Positions 43,901-52,277 of a DNA stretch of 64,000 nt are shown in pieces. Numbering within the stretch: position 1 is the first letter of the stretch; each line of letters starts with the position of its first letter. The stretch is from Chitinophagaceae bacterium (lineage in GTDB: Bacteria > Bacteroidota > Bacteroidia > Chitinophagales > Chitinophagaceae). Position numbers and translations under genes: made by a program. Below the pieces are notes generated by a model that ran no database searches, was not told the origin of the DNA, and worked only from the letters and a program-made list of their open reading frames with translations. The stretch covers positions 186,001 through 250,000 of the forward strand of contig JADJTY010000015.1 in assembly GCA_016710935.1 (NCBI GenBank), given 5' to 3'.

Positions 43901-46900
43901 CGGAGATTTTCAACGATCATATAATTAACAGCATTCAGTTGCAAAATATGATCACTGGCGGCAACAGTTGGATTGTACTCGAGTATCTGGTTATTACCAT
44001 TTAAAGTAACTGTGTTTACTGCATTGGCCCCGGGAATGGTGTTGAATACAACCTGTTCGTTATACGGTCCATTCAACACAGTGATGGTAACTGCCGAACA
44101 AATACCATGCATGGAAAGCGTATTGGCAGCACTTTGAAAACTGGTAAAATTGGTAGCAGATGCCGCAACCGCCCCATTAATGGTCAAAGCTCCTGCCAGC
44201 CCTCTGCGGAAACCATTGTACGTAAAATTATCGTTTGCCGGATTAGTATCTGCTCCGCCATTTGGATTGGAGGAGGTTGCTGAAAAATTATAAATATTGG
44301 AACCGGTAACCGGTACGGTTCCTAATGTAACAATGGTAGATAAACCCGGGCCCAATGGTGGACCTGTCCAGTTTACAACTGGTTGGGGAACCCCGTTAAC
44401 CGTCCAGTTAATATCAACAGTATTCAATGTATTGCCACCGGCATTGGTCAACTCAAACTGCACATTCAGCGTAGTAGCACAATGTGGTATTGGCGGTAAT
44501 ATAAAGTTGGTAATGGCGGCATCGTTGCCTGGTGGCGAAAATTCATAGGCTCCCGGATCGGGCGTTACAGCACGGGTAGCACCTGTAATATCGGTGGTAA
44601 TACCGGTACCGGTTACCGCCTGATTATTAATTACCGCCGACCTTGGAATGGGGTTGACAGCAGAAACAAAGAATGGATCCACTTCAAAACTTGCAGCATC
44701 CTGTGTGCTTGCCGCCTGCCACGATGCTAAAGTTGGAAAAACTAATGGTGTTGGGAAACTTGCAGACGGAGGCCGGTAAGCAATATTTCCTCCCGATACC
44801 CAAAAAACATTATTGTTACTGTTTATTGCTGTTGGCGGAGTTAATACAGCGAGTTCTATCGCGTGCTTCAGCCCGGTTGTTGATTGTGTGACACTGAAAA
44901 TATTATTTCTTAGAATTGATCCTGTATTACTTAGTTCTTCACGGAAAGCTTTAAGTGATCCTGTAGTTGCAACCGTATTATCAAATGAAACGGTATTGAA
45001 ATATATTTCAGGAGTAGTGGCTCCTGTTCTAACTCTTATACCTTCAATATCTCCGGAAGTAGAACGGATATCATAGATCAGGTTATTATAAACCTTATGC
45101 CCTGTACCGTTGAACAGGTAAATGCCAACAAAGCTGCCACTGGTTTGAGACATCTTTATAAAGTTACCAAAGACCCTTCCGTTGATATTGGCTGATTGTG
45201 CCAGTTGGATAGCATTTACTGAACTAATAGTGCCGGCGCTTTTATCGAATTGATTTGCGCTCACAACTGCACCATTCGTTTCCCTTAAATAAACGCCATT
45301 GGAATTAAAATCATTAAAATTATTATTGTTGATCACCACATTGGTAGCCAGGGGCGAAGCCATTCCATTTACAGAAACACCAAATGCACCCATAGTGGTA
45401 GTATTACCGGTGAAGGATAAGAAATCAAAATCACCTCCCGGAAATAACATGCCTGATGGATCGCTGTTGGCAACAAAACCGCCAATCAATGCACTGGTAG
45501 CAGTACCCATATTTACCACACAATTGCTGATGGTAATATGATTTCCGGAACTAAGCACATGAATACCAATGAAAGCAGTTGATCCCGTAACCATATCAAC
45601 ATGCAGGTTATTAATAGTAAAATATTGCAGGTCGATAAGCCTGATGATATGCCGGTTTGGATTGGAGCCTGTTTGAATGATGGCTGTATCAGAAGTGATC
45701 GTTTCGCCACTGCCCTGTATGGTAACCGTAGCGGCTGCACCAATACCCGGAATGTTTTTGAACACGACCTGTTCTGTGTAAGGGCCCGAACCGGCAGTAA
45801 CAATTGCTGTAACATTTCCGCTAACGCCACAACTGGTAAGGTAGCTGGAGAAATCGTTGAAGTTATTGAAATTCGTTCCCCCGGTGGCGGCGGCCTGGTT
45901 AATGGTATACGCTCCGGATAAAGGGCTGCATATAATAATATTCTTTGTGAACACATTATTCGTTGGGTCTGCATCAGCGCCTCCGTTTGGATTGCCAGCC
46001 GTGGCTACAATCGTATGTGGCCCGCCTGCAAAAGAATTTGAGCCAATGGTTACGGTAGCTATACCACCAGGCACCAACGAACCTGTCCAAGAAAAATTAA
46101 CAGGAGCTCCGCCATTGATCGTAAAACTGATGGATGCACTTGTTAAAAGATTGGCGCCCGTATTTCTTAAGCTTACATCAATATTCTGAACACCGGCAGC
46201 GGCAGAAACAGGGTTAGGCATGCCAACAAGTGCAGCATCATTCCCTGGAGTTGGCCTTCCCAACCTGATCTGGGGCCTTGTTCCCGTTCTGGTAAGTGTT
46301 GCCGGCGGAGCAGAACTAACAGCGTTAGCATTTGCAGCTGCATTCGTAAGGCTGCTGATCGTTCTCCACGAAAAACCCGTTTCGGTCCAGTCTGTTGGGC
46401 GTATCAGTTCGGTTATTACTTCAAGATTTTGAACACCGTCCCATGTAAAAAACGGGGTGGCAGTGTTGAAATTAAAAGTAATCCAGCCCGGTGCTGCAGG
46501 TATCGTATCCGTAGTTGATTGGTAAACCAGGGTTGCAGCACCGGTTTCGGTTGAAAAAGTTGGACTTGCCGGGAATGTAGTGGCAGCAATATGTTTCAGC
46601 CAAACCCGTATGGTGAGGTTCTTATTATAGTACAATGCACCGCCGGTTTTTTCCCATGCTATATTCAGCAGGTTTGTTCCTGCAGTAATGCCCGCGGCCG
46701 TTAATTCTGCCGCAGAATAAATACACATATGCCGCTCATTACGGTCGCCTGTAGTGGTAGAACTGGATAAGCCTGAAGTGCTGGACGTACTTGTTGTAGT
46801 ACCAATGGTTACAACGGTTTGTGCCGAAACAGGCAGCCAGCAAATGAATATTACCAACCCGGTAACAGAGCGAATGATGTTCCTTGAAATTGCCGGGTTT

Positions 46901-46935
46901 AATAAGATGGTGTTGCGTAAAAATTTAATCTTCAT
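40984..46935 (-). CDS. giant T9SS type A surface protein with beta-helix and Ig-like repeats
   Basis: The 1983-residue protein starts with a signal sequence (GLVIFICWLPVSAQ). Two CARDB-like modules (PGNDAALVGMPNPVS; PPGNDAAITNFILPP) each precede a right-handed parallel beta-helix (for example VVINNNNFNDFNSNGVYLRETNGAVVSANQF). Three tandem Ig/PKD-like modules of about 82 residues share PYCSNAGTATVTRTGTAGGTY. The C-terminus (YPNPNRGQFQVRVYNQPGKQ, then GTYIVSVIN) is a type A T9SS sorting domain. It is probably a surface-attached adhesin or polysaccharide-binding protein. The start ATG at 46935 is preceded by AT-rich DNA with no good -7 element. Confidence 0.9.
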   Translation of the reverse strand: MKIKFLRNTILLNPAISRNIIRSVTGLVIFICWLPVSAQTVVTIGTTTSTSSTSGLSSSTTTGDRNERHMCIYSAAELTAAGITAGTNLLNIAWEKTGGALYYNKNLTIRVWLKHIAATTFPASPTFSTETGAATLVYQSTTDTIPAAPGWITFNFNTATPFFTWDGVQNLEVITELIRPTDWTETGFSWRTISSLTNAAANANAVSSAPPATLTRTGTRPQIRLGRPTPGNDAALVGMPNPVSAAAGVQNIDVSLRNTGANLLTSASISFTINGGAPVNFSWTGSLVPGGIATVTIGSNSFAGGPHTIVATAGNPNGGADADPTNNVFTKNIIICSPLSGAYTINQAAATGGTNFNNFNDFSSYLTSCGVSGNVTAIVTAGSGPYTEQVVFKNIPGIGAAATVTIQGSGETITSDTAIIQTGSNPNRHIIRLIDLQYFTINNLHVDMVTGSTAFIGIHVLSSGNHITISNCVVNMGTATSALIGGFVANSDPSGMLFPGGDFDFLSFTGNTTTMGAFGVSVNGMASPLATNVVINNNNFNDFNSNGVYLRETNGAVVSANQFDKSAGTISSVNAIQLAQSANINGRVFGNFIKMSQTSGSFVGIYLFNGTGHKVYNNLIYDIRSTSGDIEGIRVRTGATTPEIYFNTVSFDNTVATTGSLKAFREELSNTGSILRNNIFSVTQSTTGLKHAIELAVLTPPTAINSNNNVFWVSGGNIAYRPPSASFPTPLVFPTLASWQAASTQDAASFEVDPFFVSAVNPIPRSAVINNQAVTGTGITTDITGATRAVTPDPGAYEFSPPGNDAAITNFILPPIPHCATTLNVQFELTNAGGNTLNTVDINWTVNGVPQPVVNWTGPPLGPGLSTIVTLGTVPVTGSNIYNFSATSSNPNGGADTNPANDNFTYNGFRRGLAGALTINGAVAASATNFTSFQSAANTLSMHGICSAVTITVLNGPYNEQVVFNTIPGANAVNTVTLNGNNQILEYNPTVAASDHILQLNAVNYMIVENLRVNSLHPTQGRGIHITNGASKLVIRNNIVNVSLTNSTSSAFGIIISGANWLLDGSLSDSVVISGNTVSGGYSAIQLSGEHWTQPLTRISVLNNTVLDWYGFGVYLSYTNGCLVSKNIIRRPLRTNSGSDAVTPAGITVPAGSLSFLLEKNRIYDLHSSMPGTPTISRGVHMSGTTTAPTSGTIQNNLIYGMNNDGAQYGIQNNAVTGPVNIYHNTIVLNNATGASTSNTNAINLSNSTTQNGIDMRNNIFVVTRGGTGIKRIIDVSAASAPLTSNYNVAYLNAPGGTQTFAQVGSTTYNTLIDWQATGKDLNSVSQDPQFSNPGAGNFAPTNPLVDVSVMGTSPVGGITDDILNVVRSANPDAGAFEFVPPGCSTPVGGTANTASGPFCGSGSGTITATGYSTGVGISYQWQYSNDNFVTNINDLTGQTNPVTASTGTITSTTYYRLKVTCSTGPANAYSNIVSITITTAPSASIAYTGSPYCSNAGTATVTRTGTAGGTYSSTAGLTINTTTGAVTLGTSTPGTYTVSYTIAASGGCATFTTTTTITITALPAATISYAGNPYCSNAGTATVTRTGTAGGTYTAAPAGLIINAATGDVTLGTSTAGTYTVTYTTVSGSGCPVVTATAGITITALPAATISYAGSPYCSNAGTATVTRTGTAGGTYSSTAGLSINTTTGDVNLGTSTAGTYTVTYTVAAGGGCPVVTTTTAITISTASVAATTANASATSLCGPSTVTLSVSGGSLGTGATWRWYSGSCGGTAAGTGATLNVTVSTTTTYFVRAEGACNTTACASVTVSVIAQPSISIAASPRTTLLPGQTTTLTATVTPAAGYTITWYRNGVVVPGATGLTLIVSVSDLGTYTARATAGAGCTALSNTVTIIAESSGIVFVYPNPNRGQFQVRVYNQPGKQLTVLVHNALGQLVYNDRKITSAPYTRMDVDMRSAAAGTYIVSVINSDSEILGSKSIVIYR
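41908..42490 (-). repeat. three tandem ~246-bp coding repeats inside the T9SS protein gene
   Basis: Near-identical segments recur with a spacing of about 246 bp (82 codons), each encoding PYCSNAGTATVTRTGTAGGTY followed by a conserved SxAG...TxTxGT stretch. The copies differ at many third positions, so the duplication is not recent for all of them. They could change in number by recombination. Confidence 0.75.
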
Positions 46936-47112
46936 AAATCATTCATTTTAAATTTTTATAAATAGCCGCAAATCAAAAATTAAAAACAGACCGGTACTTA
47001 ACAGACAGATAATAGCGGGCTGAATTAAAGGCGGTGATAATTGATAGAGTGCAGGAAAGTTACTTAATTTTTAAGAAGTGGGAATAAGGAGCCCTTTGCA
47101 TGGTGCTAATCT

Positions 47113-47161
47113 TGTGGTGTGGGTCCGGATAGTTAATCGGGTCGACACAAGGATTTTCAGT
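47113..47161 (-). pseudogene. partial tRNA-Phe 3'-half fragment
   Basis: The 3' end (TTGTGGTGTGGG) and the anticodon-side block (GACACAAGGATTTTCAGT) match the intact tRNA-Phe 100 bp downstream exactly. The T-loop part between them is replaced by 20 unrelated bases. It lacks the 5' half, so it is a pseudo-tRNA, possibly an integration scar. Confidence 0.65.
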
Positions 47162-47183
47162 TTAATCATTCAGTCTATAAAAC

Positions 47184-47214
47184 GAAAAAGACCCAACCAA
47201 AGTTGAGTCTTTTT
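47184..47214 (-). terminator. terminator for tRNA-Phe
   Basis: Read on the minus strand, AAAAAGACTCAAC pairs with GTTGGGTCTTTTT around a short loop, ending in a T run, immediately downstream of the tRNA. Confidence 0.7.
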
Positions 47215-47215
47215 G

Positions 47216-47288
47216 TGGTGTGGGGCGGGATTGAACCGCCGACACAAGGATTTTCAGTCCTTTGCTCTACCAACTGAGCTACCGCACC
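47216..47288 (-). tRNA. tRNA-Phe (anticodon GAA)
   Basis: The 73-nt cloverleaf reads GGTGCGGTAGCTCAGTTGGT for the 5' part, with an anticodon loop CTGAAAA (GAA) closed by AGGA/TCCT and a T-arm GGCGG-TTCAATC-CCGCC. The acceptor stem GGTGCGG/CCACACC has one C-A mismatch at pair 5-68. CCA is not encoded. The mismatch is an unusual detail, but the overall fold is canonical. Confidence 0.9.
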
Positions 47289-47376
47289 ATATATTCTGTT
47301 CTACCAATCCCGATATCGCTCTGCTCATCGGGACCTTGTTTTTCTACCGCTCCTGTGTCGCAGTGAAAAACTACGG

Positions 47377-47393
47377 CTGAGCTACCGCACCAT
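47377..47393 (-). pseudogene. tRNA-Phe 5'-end fragment
   Basis: TGAGCTACCGCACCAT (47378-47393) is identical to the 5' end of the tRNA-Phe gene (47275-47290), followed by a diverged D-arm-like stretch. It lies about 100 bp from the intact gene on the opposite side from the 3'-half fragment. Confidence 0.55.
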
Positions 47394-47458
47394 TCCCTTT
47401 CGGGGGGGCAAAAATAAGGGTATTCTCCCAAATATTAATATGCAATTTCAAAAAACAG

Positions 47459-47525
47459 CCCGCAGATTTCGCAGAATACGTAGAAATAGTAGTGTCTTAT
47501 CAGCGTATTCTGCGAAATCTGCGGG
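47459..47525. repeat. perfect 22-bp inverted repeat CCCGCAGATTTCGCAGAATACG
   Basis: The 22-bp arm at 47459-47480 is exactly complementary to 47504-47525, with a 23-nt loop. It lies 8 bp after the end of the recQ-like gene. Its periodic GCAGATT words resemble the repeats around the GxxExxY gene. Confidence 0.7.
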
Positions 47526-47533
47526 AAATTCTC

Positions 47534-49798
47534 TTAGTTTCCGTATTCACATAAGAATTTTATTCGCATCAGTTTCAACTGCTCCCAGTTAAAATTGCTG
47601 TCGGCCAGCTCTTCCTGGGCTACCTGTAAGGATGAAGTTTCGCAGCTTTTGAAATAATCCATGATCTCATCCTGCTCATATTCATCCACCATTTCATCAA
47701 TGGCATAATCCAGGTTTAGCTTGGTGCCGCTGGCAACAATGGTCTCCATTTCTTCCAACAATTCATCAATACGCAGGTCGCGGGTTTTGGCAACCGTTTC
47801 TAATGGGATCTTTTTATCTATATTCTGAATGATGAAAATTTTGTTGTTATTACGGTTAACCACGCTTTTCATCACAAAATCATCGGGCCTTATAATGTCA
47901 TTTTCTTCCACATATTTTGTTATGACATCTAAAAATGGTTTGCCATAGCGTATGGCTTTTCCTTTACTTACACCGCTTATTTTTTCCAGTTCGGCCATGG
48001 TTGTGGGAAACATAGTGGCCATATCTTCCAGGCTGTTTTCTAAAAAGATAACAAAGGGCGGCAGGTTTTTTTCTTTGGCTACTTTTTTACGAACATCTTT
48101 CAACAGCAACATTAATTTTTCATCAGCAGCAACTGCTTCTGCAGCAGCCTGATCACTTTCTTCATCATCGGCATTGGCTTCTTCAAATAAATTGTTCAGC
48201 ACAATTTTAAATGAGGTTGGCTTCTTTAAAAAGGCTGTACCTGCTTTGGTAATTTTAAGCAAACCATATTCTACAATATCTTTTTCAATTAAACCGGCCA
48301 ATAACATCTGGCGTATCAGGCTGTTCCAAAAATGATTTTCTTTATCGTTGCCGCTGGCAAAAACATCCAGCTCTTCATGACGGTACATTTTTACCTGTGG
48401 GGTGGCCTTGCCCGCAAGTATGAGTAAGGTATATTCAACAGGAAACTGCTCACCCAATGCTTTAATTATTTTTAAAACAATGGCAGCGTCATCCTTTGCT
48501 TCAATTTTTTCTTTCGGTTGTAAACAGTTGTCGCAATGGCCGCAGCTTTTTTTATCATCGTAATTCTCGCCAAAATAATGCAGCAGAATTTTACGGCGAC
48601 ATACACTGCTTTCGGCATAGGCTACGGTTTCGTTTATTAATTGTGCGCCCACTTCCCGTTCGCTCAGCGGCTTGTCCCGCATCAGGTGCTCCAGCTTGGC
48701 AACATCTTTATGAGAGTAGTAGAGGATACATTTCCCTTCCATGCCATCACGGCCGCCACGCCCGGTTTCCTGGTAATAATTTTCAATGGATTTGGGAATG
48801 TTGTAGTGAATAACAAAACGGATATCTGGTTTATCAATACCCATACCAAACGCAATGGTGGCCACTATTACATCCACATCTTCATTTAAAAACTGGTCCT
48901 GTCTATCCGACCTTAATTTACTGTCTAACCCGGCATGATACGCCACCGCTTTTATACCATTTGCCATCAGCATTTTTGCAAGTTCTTCGGTTGTTTTGCG
49001 GTTAAGGGTATAAATGATGCCGCTTTTTCCTTTGTGTTGTTGTATAAAACGAACAATACTTTTATTGGTTTGATCAAGATTTATTTTAGGCTGAATTTCG
49101 TAATACAAATTTGGCCTGTTAAAAGACGAGATGAATATTTTTGGTTTGCGTAAACCCAGGTTCTTCACAATATCGCTTTGTACTTTGGGTGTTGCTGTTG
49201 CGGTTAATGCGATCACGGGAATTTTTTCATCGATCAGGTCCATCATCTCTCTAAGCCTTCTGTACTCCGGCCTGAAATCGTGTCCCCATTCTGAAATACA
49301 ATGCGCTTCATCTACTGCAAAAAAGGAAATTTTGAGCTCTTTAAAAAAAGAAATATTCTCTTCCTTGGTCATGGTTTCCGGCGCTACATACAGCATTTTT
49401 GTTTTACCGGTTGTAAGATCATCTTTTACAATTTTTTGCTGGCCTTTATTTAATGTACTGTTTAAAAAATGCGCCACATCATCCTTGCTGCTGTAACTGC
49501 GTACCAGGTCTACCTGGTTTTTCATTAATGCAATTAAGGGAGATACGATGATGGCAACTCCTTCGCTGATCATCGCCGGTAACTGGTAACACAAACTTTT
49601 GCCGCCACCGGTTGGCATAATAACAAACGTATCGTTTCCGTTTAAAAGGCTTTCAATTATTTCTTCCTGTGGACCTTTAAAACCATCAAACCCAAATTGG
49701 TCCTGCAGCTGTGTGGAAAGGTTGGGCTGATTTTTTAATGCAGCCTTTATTGCTGTTGTTGGTTTTGGTTCTTTTGCAGGGGATTTCGTCTTCGCCAT
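47534..49798 (-). CDS. RecQ-family ATP-dependent DNA helicase
   Basis: The 754-residue helicase has motif I PTGGGKSLCYQLPAM, DEAH in FFAVDEAHCISEWGHDFR, ALTATATPKVQSDI, YHAGLDS and IRFVIHYNIPKSIENYYQETGRGGRDG. The four zinc cysteines are in CRRKILLHYFGENYDDKKSCGHCDNCLQ, and a winged-helix RQC region follows. An HRDC domain (FVIFLENSLEDMATMFPTTM, then GVSKGKAIRYG) occupies about 595-650, and an additional C-terminal helix-turn-helix region extends past 670. It is longer than minimal RecQ. It should unwind recombination and fork intermediates. Confidence 0.95.
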   Translation of the reverse strand: MAKTKSPAKEPKPTTAIKAALKNQPNLSTQLQDQFGFDGFKGPQEEIIESLLNGNDTFVIMPTGGGKSLCYQLPAMISEGVAIIVSPLIALMKNQVDLVRSYSSKDDVAHFLNSTLNKGQQKIVKDDLTTGKTKMLYVAPETMTKEENISFFKELKISFFAVDEAHCISEWGHDFRPEYRRLREMMDLIDEKIPVIALTATATPKVQSDIVKNLGLRKPKIFISSFNRPNLYYEIQPKINLDQTNKSIVRFIQQHKGKSGIIYTLNRKTTEELAKMLMANGIKAVAYHAGLDSKLRSDRQDQFLNEDVDVIVATIAFGMGIDKPDIRFVIHYNIPKSIENYYQETGRGGRDGMEGKCILYYSHKDVAKLEHLMRDKPLSEREVGAQLINETVAYAESSVCRRKILLHYFGENYDDKKSCGHCDNCLQPKEKIEAKDDAAIVLKIIKALGEQFPVEYTLLILAGKATPQVKMYRHEELDVFASGNDKENHFWNSLIRQMLLAGLIEKDIVEYGLLKITKAGTAFLKKPTSFKIVLNNLFEEANADDEESDQAAAEAVAADEKLMLLLKDVRKKVAKEKNLPPFVIFLENSLEDMATMFPTTMAELEKISGVSKGKAIRYGKPFLDVITKYVEENDIIRPDDFVMKSVVNRNNNKIFIIQNIDKKIPLETVAKTRDLRIDELLEEMETIVASGTKLNLDYAIDEMVDEYEQDEIMDYFKSCETSSLQVAQEELADSNFNWEQLKLMRIKFLCEYGN

Positions 49799-50052
49799 AA
49801 TTTACATCCGTGGATATTTGTTCTTGATAGTGTTAATTACTCATGCTTTTTTTAAGGGCAGCGAAGTTAACTTAAAACTACTGCAGCATCAACCCTTATT
49901 GGTATCAGCAGTAATAAATTAACAGTCTGTTTAATTACTTAAGATAAACAAAATAAATCAAGATGCAAAAAAAGACCTGTAAAATGAAGACCCCAAAATC
50001 ATGTAGTTCTGTTACTACACCAGCTGTTCTTTGCATTATGAATGATTTGGAG

Positions 50053-50060
50053 TAGGTTTG
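50053..50060 (+). promoter_or_regulatory. -7 promoter element TAGGTTTG for kdsD-manC
   Basis: Exact TAnnTTTG match 11 bp before the kdsD ATG at 50071, giving a very short leader. It likely drives the kdsD-manC pair. Confidence 0.5.
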
Positions 50061-50070
50061 CGCATTACTG

Positions 50071-51036
50071 ATGAATACAGAAAAAATTATACCGTTTGCT
50101 ATACGCACTATTGAGCTGGAAGCGAATGCCATAATCGGGCTAAAATTATTCATAAACGCCGGATTTGTAAAGGCTGTTGAGGCAGTTGCCCACAGTAAAG
50201 GAAGGTTGATCGTAAGCGGGATCGGCAAAAGCGCAATCATAGCCCAAAAAATTGTAGCTACCTTAAACAGCACCGGCACCCCGTCGGTTTTTATGCATGC
50301 CGCCGATGCCATTCATGGCGACCTGGGCATGGTGCAAACCGATGATATCGTGCTGGTGATCAGCAAAAGTGGCAACAGTCCCGAGATTAAAGTATTGGCC
50401 CCGCTGGTAAAAAATTTTGGGAATACTTTGATAGGCATGGTTGGCAATACGGAATCTTTTCTTGCCCAAAATAGTGATATTATTTTAAACACCACGGTTG
50501 AGCAGGAAGCATGTCCTATTAACCTGGCCCCCACCAGCAGCACCACTGCACAAATGGTAATGGGCGATGCATTGGCTGTTTGCCTGATGGAGATCAAAGA
50601 ATTTAACAGCAGCGACTTTGCCAAATACCACCCCGGCGGTGCATTGGGCAAAAAATTATATTTACGGGTAGAAGAAATAGCTGCACAAAATGCCAAACCC
50701 AAAGTTTTGCCAACTGCAACTATTAAAGAAGTGATCATTGAAATGACAGCAAAAAGACTGGGAGCTGCAGTGGTTGTAAATGAAGCAGAAGATATTTTAG
50801 GAGTTATTACTGATGGTGATCTGAGGAGGATGCTTGAAAGAGCGGATTCATTTGAAAAACTGCAGGCAAAAGATATTATGAGCAGCAATCCCAAAACGAT
50901 TGCAGCAGATGTATTGGCTGTGCATGCCCTTGAAGAAATGCGCATGCACAACATCAGCCAGCTGGTAGTGGAGCAAAACAACATTTATGCAGGCATCATA
51001 CACCTGCACGACCTGGTAAAAGAAGGAATCATATAA
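50071..51036 (+). CDS. kdsD: arabinose-5-phosphate isomerase KdsD/KpsF
   Basis: The 321-residue cytoplasmic enzyme interconverts ribulose-5-phosphate and arabinose-5-phosphate for Kdo synthesis. The SIS domain (about 40-170) has the family block SGIGKSAIIAQKIVATLNSTGTPS followed by HAADAIHGDLGM and VLVISKSGNSPEI. Two CBS domains follow (LPTATIKEVIIEMTAKRLGAAVVV, and KDIMSSNPKTIAADVLAVHAL). Length is normal. The manC gene starts 3 bp after the stop, so they form an operon for activated-sugar supply. Confidence 0.95.
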   Translation: MNTEKIIPFAIRTIELEANAIIGLKLFINAGFVKAVEAVAHSKGRLIVSGIGKSAIIAQKIVATLNSTGTPSVFMHAADAIHGDLGMVQTDDIVLVISKSGNSPEIKVLAPLVKNFGNTLIGMVGNTESFLAQNSDIILNTTVEQEACPINLAPTSSTTAQMVMGDALAVCLMEIKEFNSSDFAKYHPGGALGKKLYLRVEEIAAQNAKPKVLPTATIKEVIIEMTAKRLGAAVVVNEAEDILGVITDGDLRRMLERADSFEKLQAKDIMSSNPKTIAADVLAVHALEEMRMHNISQLVVEQNNIYAGIIHLHDLVKEGII

Positions 51037-51039
51037 AAG

Positions 51040-52122
51040 ATGAGTAAAAATAATTACGTTGCTATAATGGCCGGCGGTATTGGTAGCAGGTTCTGGCCCA
51101 TCAGCCGTACAGATTATCCCAAACAGTTCCTGGATATTTTAAATACCGGCCGAACACTGATACAGGCTACGTTTGACCGCTTTGTAAAATTTACACCCGC
51201 AGAACATATTTACATCATCACGTTTGAGCAGTATAAGGATATTGTTGCCAAACAAATACCCGAACTGCCGGTTGAAAATATTCTTTGCGAACCTTCGAGA
51301 AAAAACACGGCGCCCTGTGTGGCTTACATATCTTACAAACTGCACCAGTTAAACGCAAATGCCAACCTCATCTGTGCACCAGCCGATCACATCATTACCG
51401 ATGAAGAAGCTTTTGAAAAAGTATGTAAAGATGCTTTACAATTTACAGCTCATATAAAGGGATTGATAACCCTGGGAATAAAACCAACACACCCCAATAC
51501 AGGCTATGGTTATATACAATATGAGCAGCATGCGGTAAGCGACAATGTATATAAAGTAAAAACCTTTACCGAAAAGCCCGATAAACAACTGGCCAAGACA
51601 TTTATTGCCAGCGGCGATTTTTTATGGAACGCCGGCATTTTTGTATGGCAGGTAAAGAATATCATCAAAGCATTTGAAAAACATATTCCCGAGCTTGCTG
51701 AAGTATTTGAAGCAGAAAAGAATCATCTAAATACCAAGGAGGAAAAAGAGGCAATAGAACGCATTTACCCGCAATGTATTAATATCTCCATTGATTATGG
51801 TGTGATGGAAAAGGCAGATAATGTCTACATCATTCCATCATCTTTTGGATGGAGCGATCTGGGCACCTGGGCAAGTACCTACGATAACCTGGACAAGGAT
51901 TACCTCGATAATGCGGTGGTGGGTAAACACGTGATGGTGATCGATGCTACCAATAATATCATACATGCCGAAGATAAAAAACTGGTGGTTTTGCAGGGGC
52001 TGGATGATTTTGTGATCGTAGATACCAAAGATGTTTTACTCATCTGCAAAAAAGATAAGGAGCAGGATATAAAGGAATATGTGGCCGAAATAAAAAGGAA
52101 TAAGGGCGAAAAATATCTGTAA
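51040..52122 (+). CDS. manC: mannose-1-phosphate guanylyltransferase
   Basis: The 360-residue enzyme makes GDP-mannose from mannose-1-phosphate and GTP. The nucleotidyltransferase signature IMAGGIGSRFWPISRTDYPKQF is at the N-terminus. Further hallmarks are CEPSRKNTAPCVA, APADHIITDEEAF, GYIQYE with FTEKPDK, and NAGIFVW. A left-handed beta-helix region occupies the last quarter. The phosphomannose-isomerase domain of bifunctional forms is absent, in keeping with the separate cupin gene earlier in the window. Its product feeds fucose and mannose-containing surface glycans. Confidence 0.93.
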   Translation: MSKNNYVAIMAGGIGSRFWPISRTDYPKQFLDILNTGRTLIQATFDRFVKFTPAEHIYIITFEQYKDIVAKQIPELPVENILCEPSRKNTAPCVAYISYKLHQLNANANLICAPADHIITDEEAFEKVCKDALQFTAHIKGLITLGIKPTHPNTGYGYIQYEQHAVSDNVYKVKTFTEKPDKQLAKTFIASGDFLWNAGIFVWQVKNIIKAFEKHIPELAEVFEAEKNHLNTKEEKEAIERIYPQCINISIDYGVMEKADNVYIIPSSFGWSDLGTWASTYDNLDKDYLDNAVVGKHVMVIDATNNIIHAEDKKLVVLQGLDDFVIVDTKDVLLICKKDKEQDIKEYVAEIKRNKGEKYL

Positions 52123-52148
52123 CAGTTTCAGCGCATTTCTACGTGGAA

Positions 52149-52232
52149 TTTTTCACGCAGAGATTGCAGAGAAGCAGAGGTCGCAGTTTTTCTCTCTGTT
52201 TTCTCTGCTGCCCGGCGTTCCCTGCGTGAAAA
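52149..52232. repeat. imperfect hairpin repeat of the ACGCAGAGATTGCAGAG type
   Basis: TTTTCACGCAG (left) pairs with CTGCGTGAAAA (right) and an inner AGCAGAG pairs with CTCTGCT. The remaining sequence is asymmetric. It lies between manC and the aminotransferase gene and resembles the periodic hairpins at 28954 and 47459. Confidence 0.5.
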
Positions 52233-52277
52233 TCTATATACCGGTAACTCAAACATTTATCTTACAAAAAACAGAGC

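Noticed and set aside
41567..46951. Open frames antisense to the giant T9SS gene
   Set aside because: They lie wholly inside a coherent 1983-residue gene with clear domain order, and their translations look like low-complexity shadows.
47301..47393. A second functional tRNA gene
   Set aside because: Only the first 16 nt match tRNA-Phe; the rest does not fold into a tRNA.
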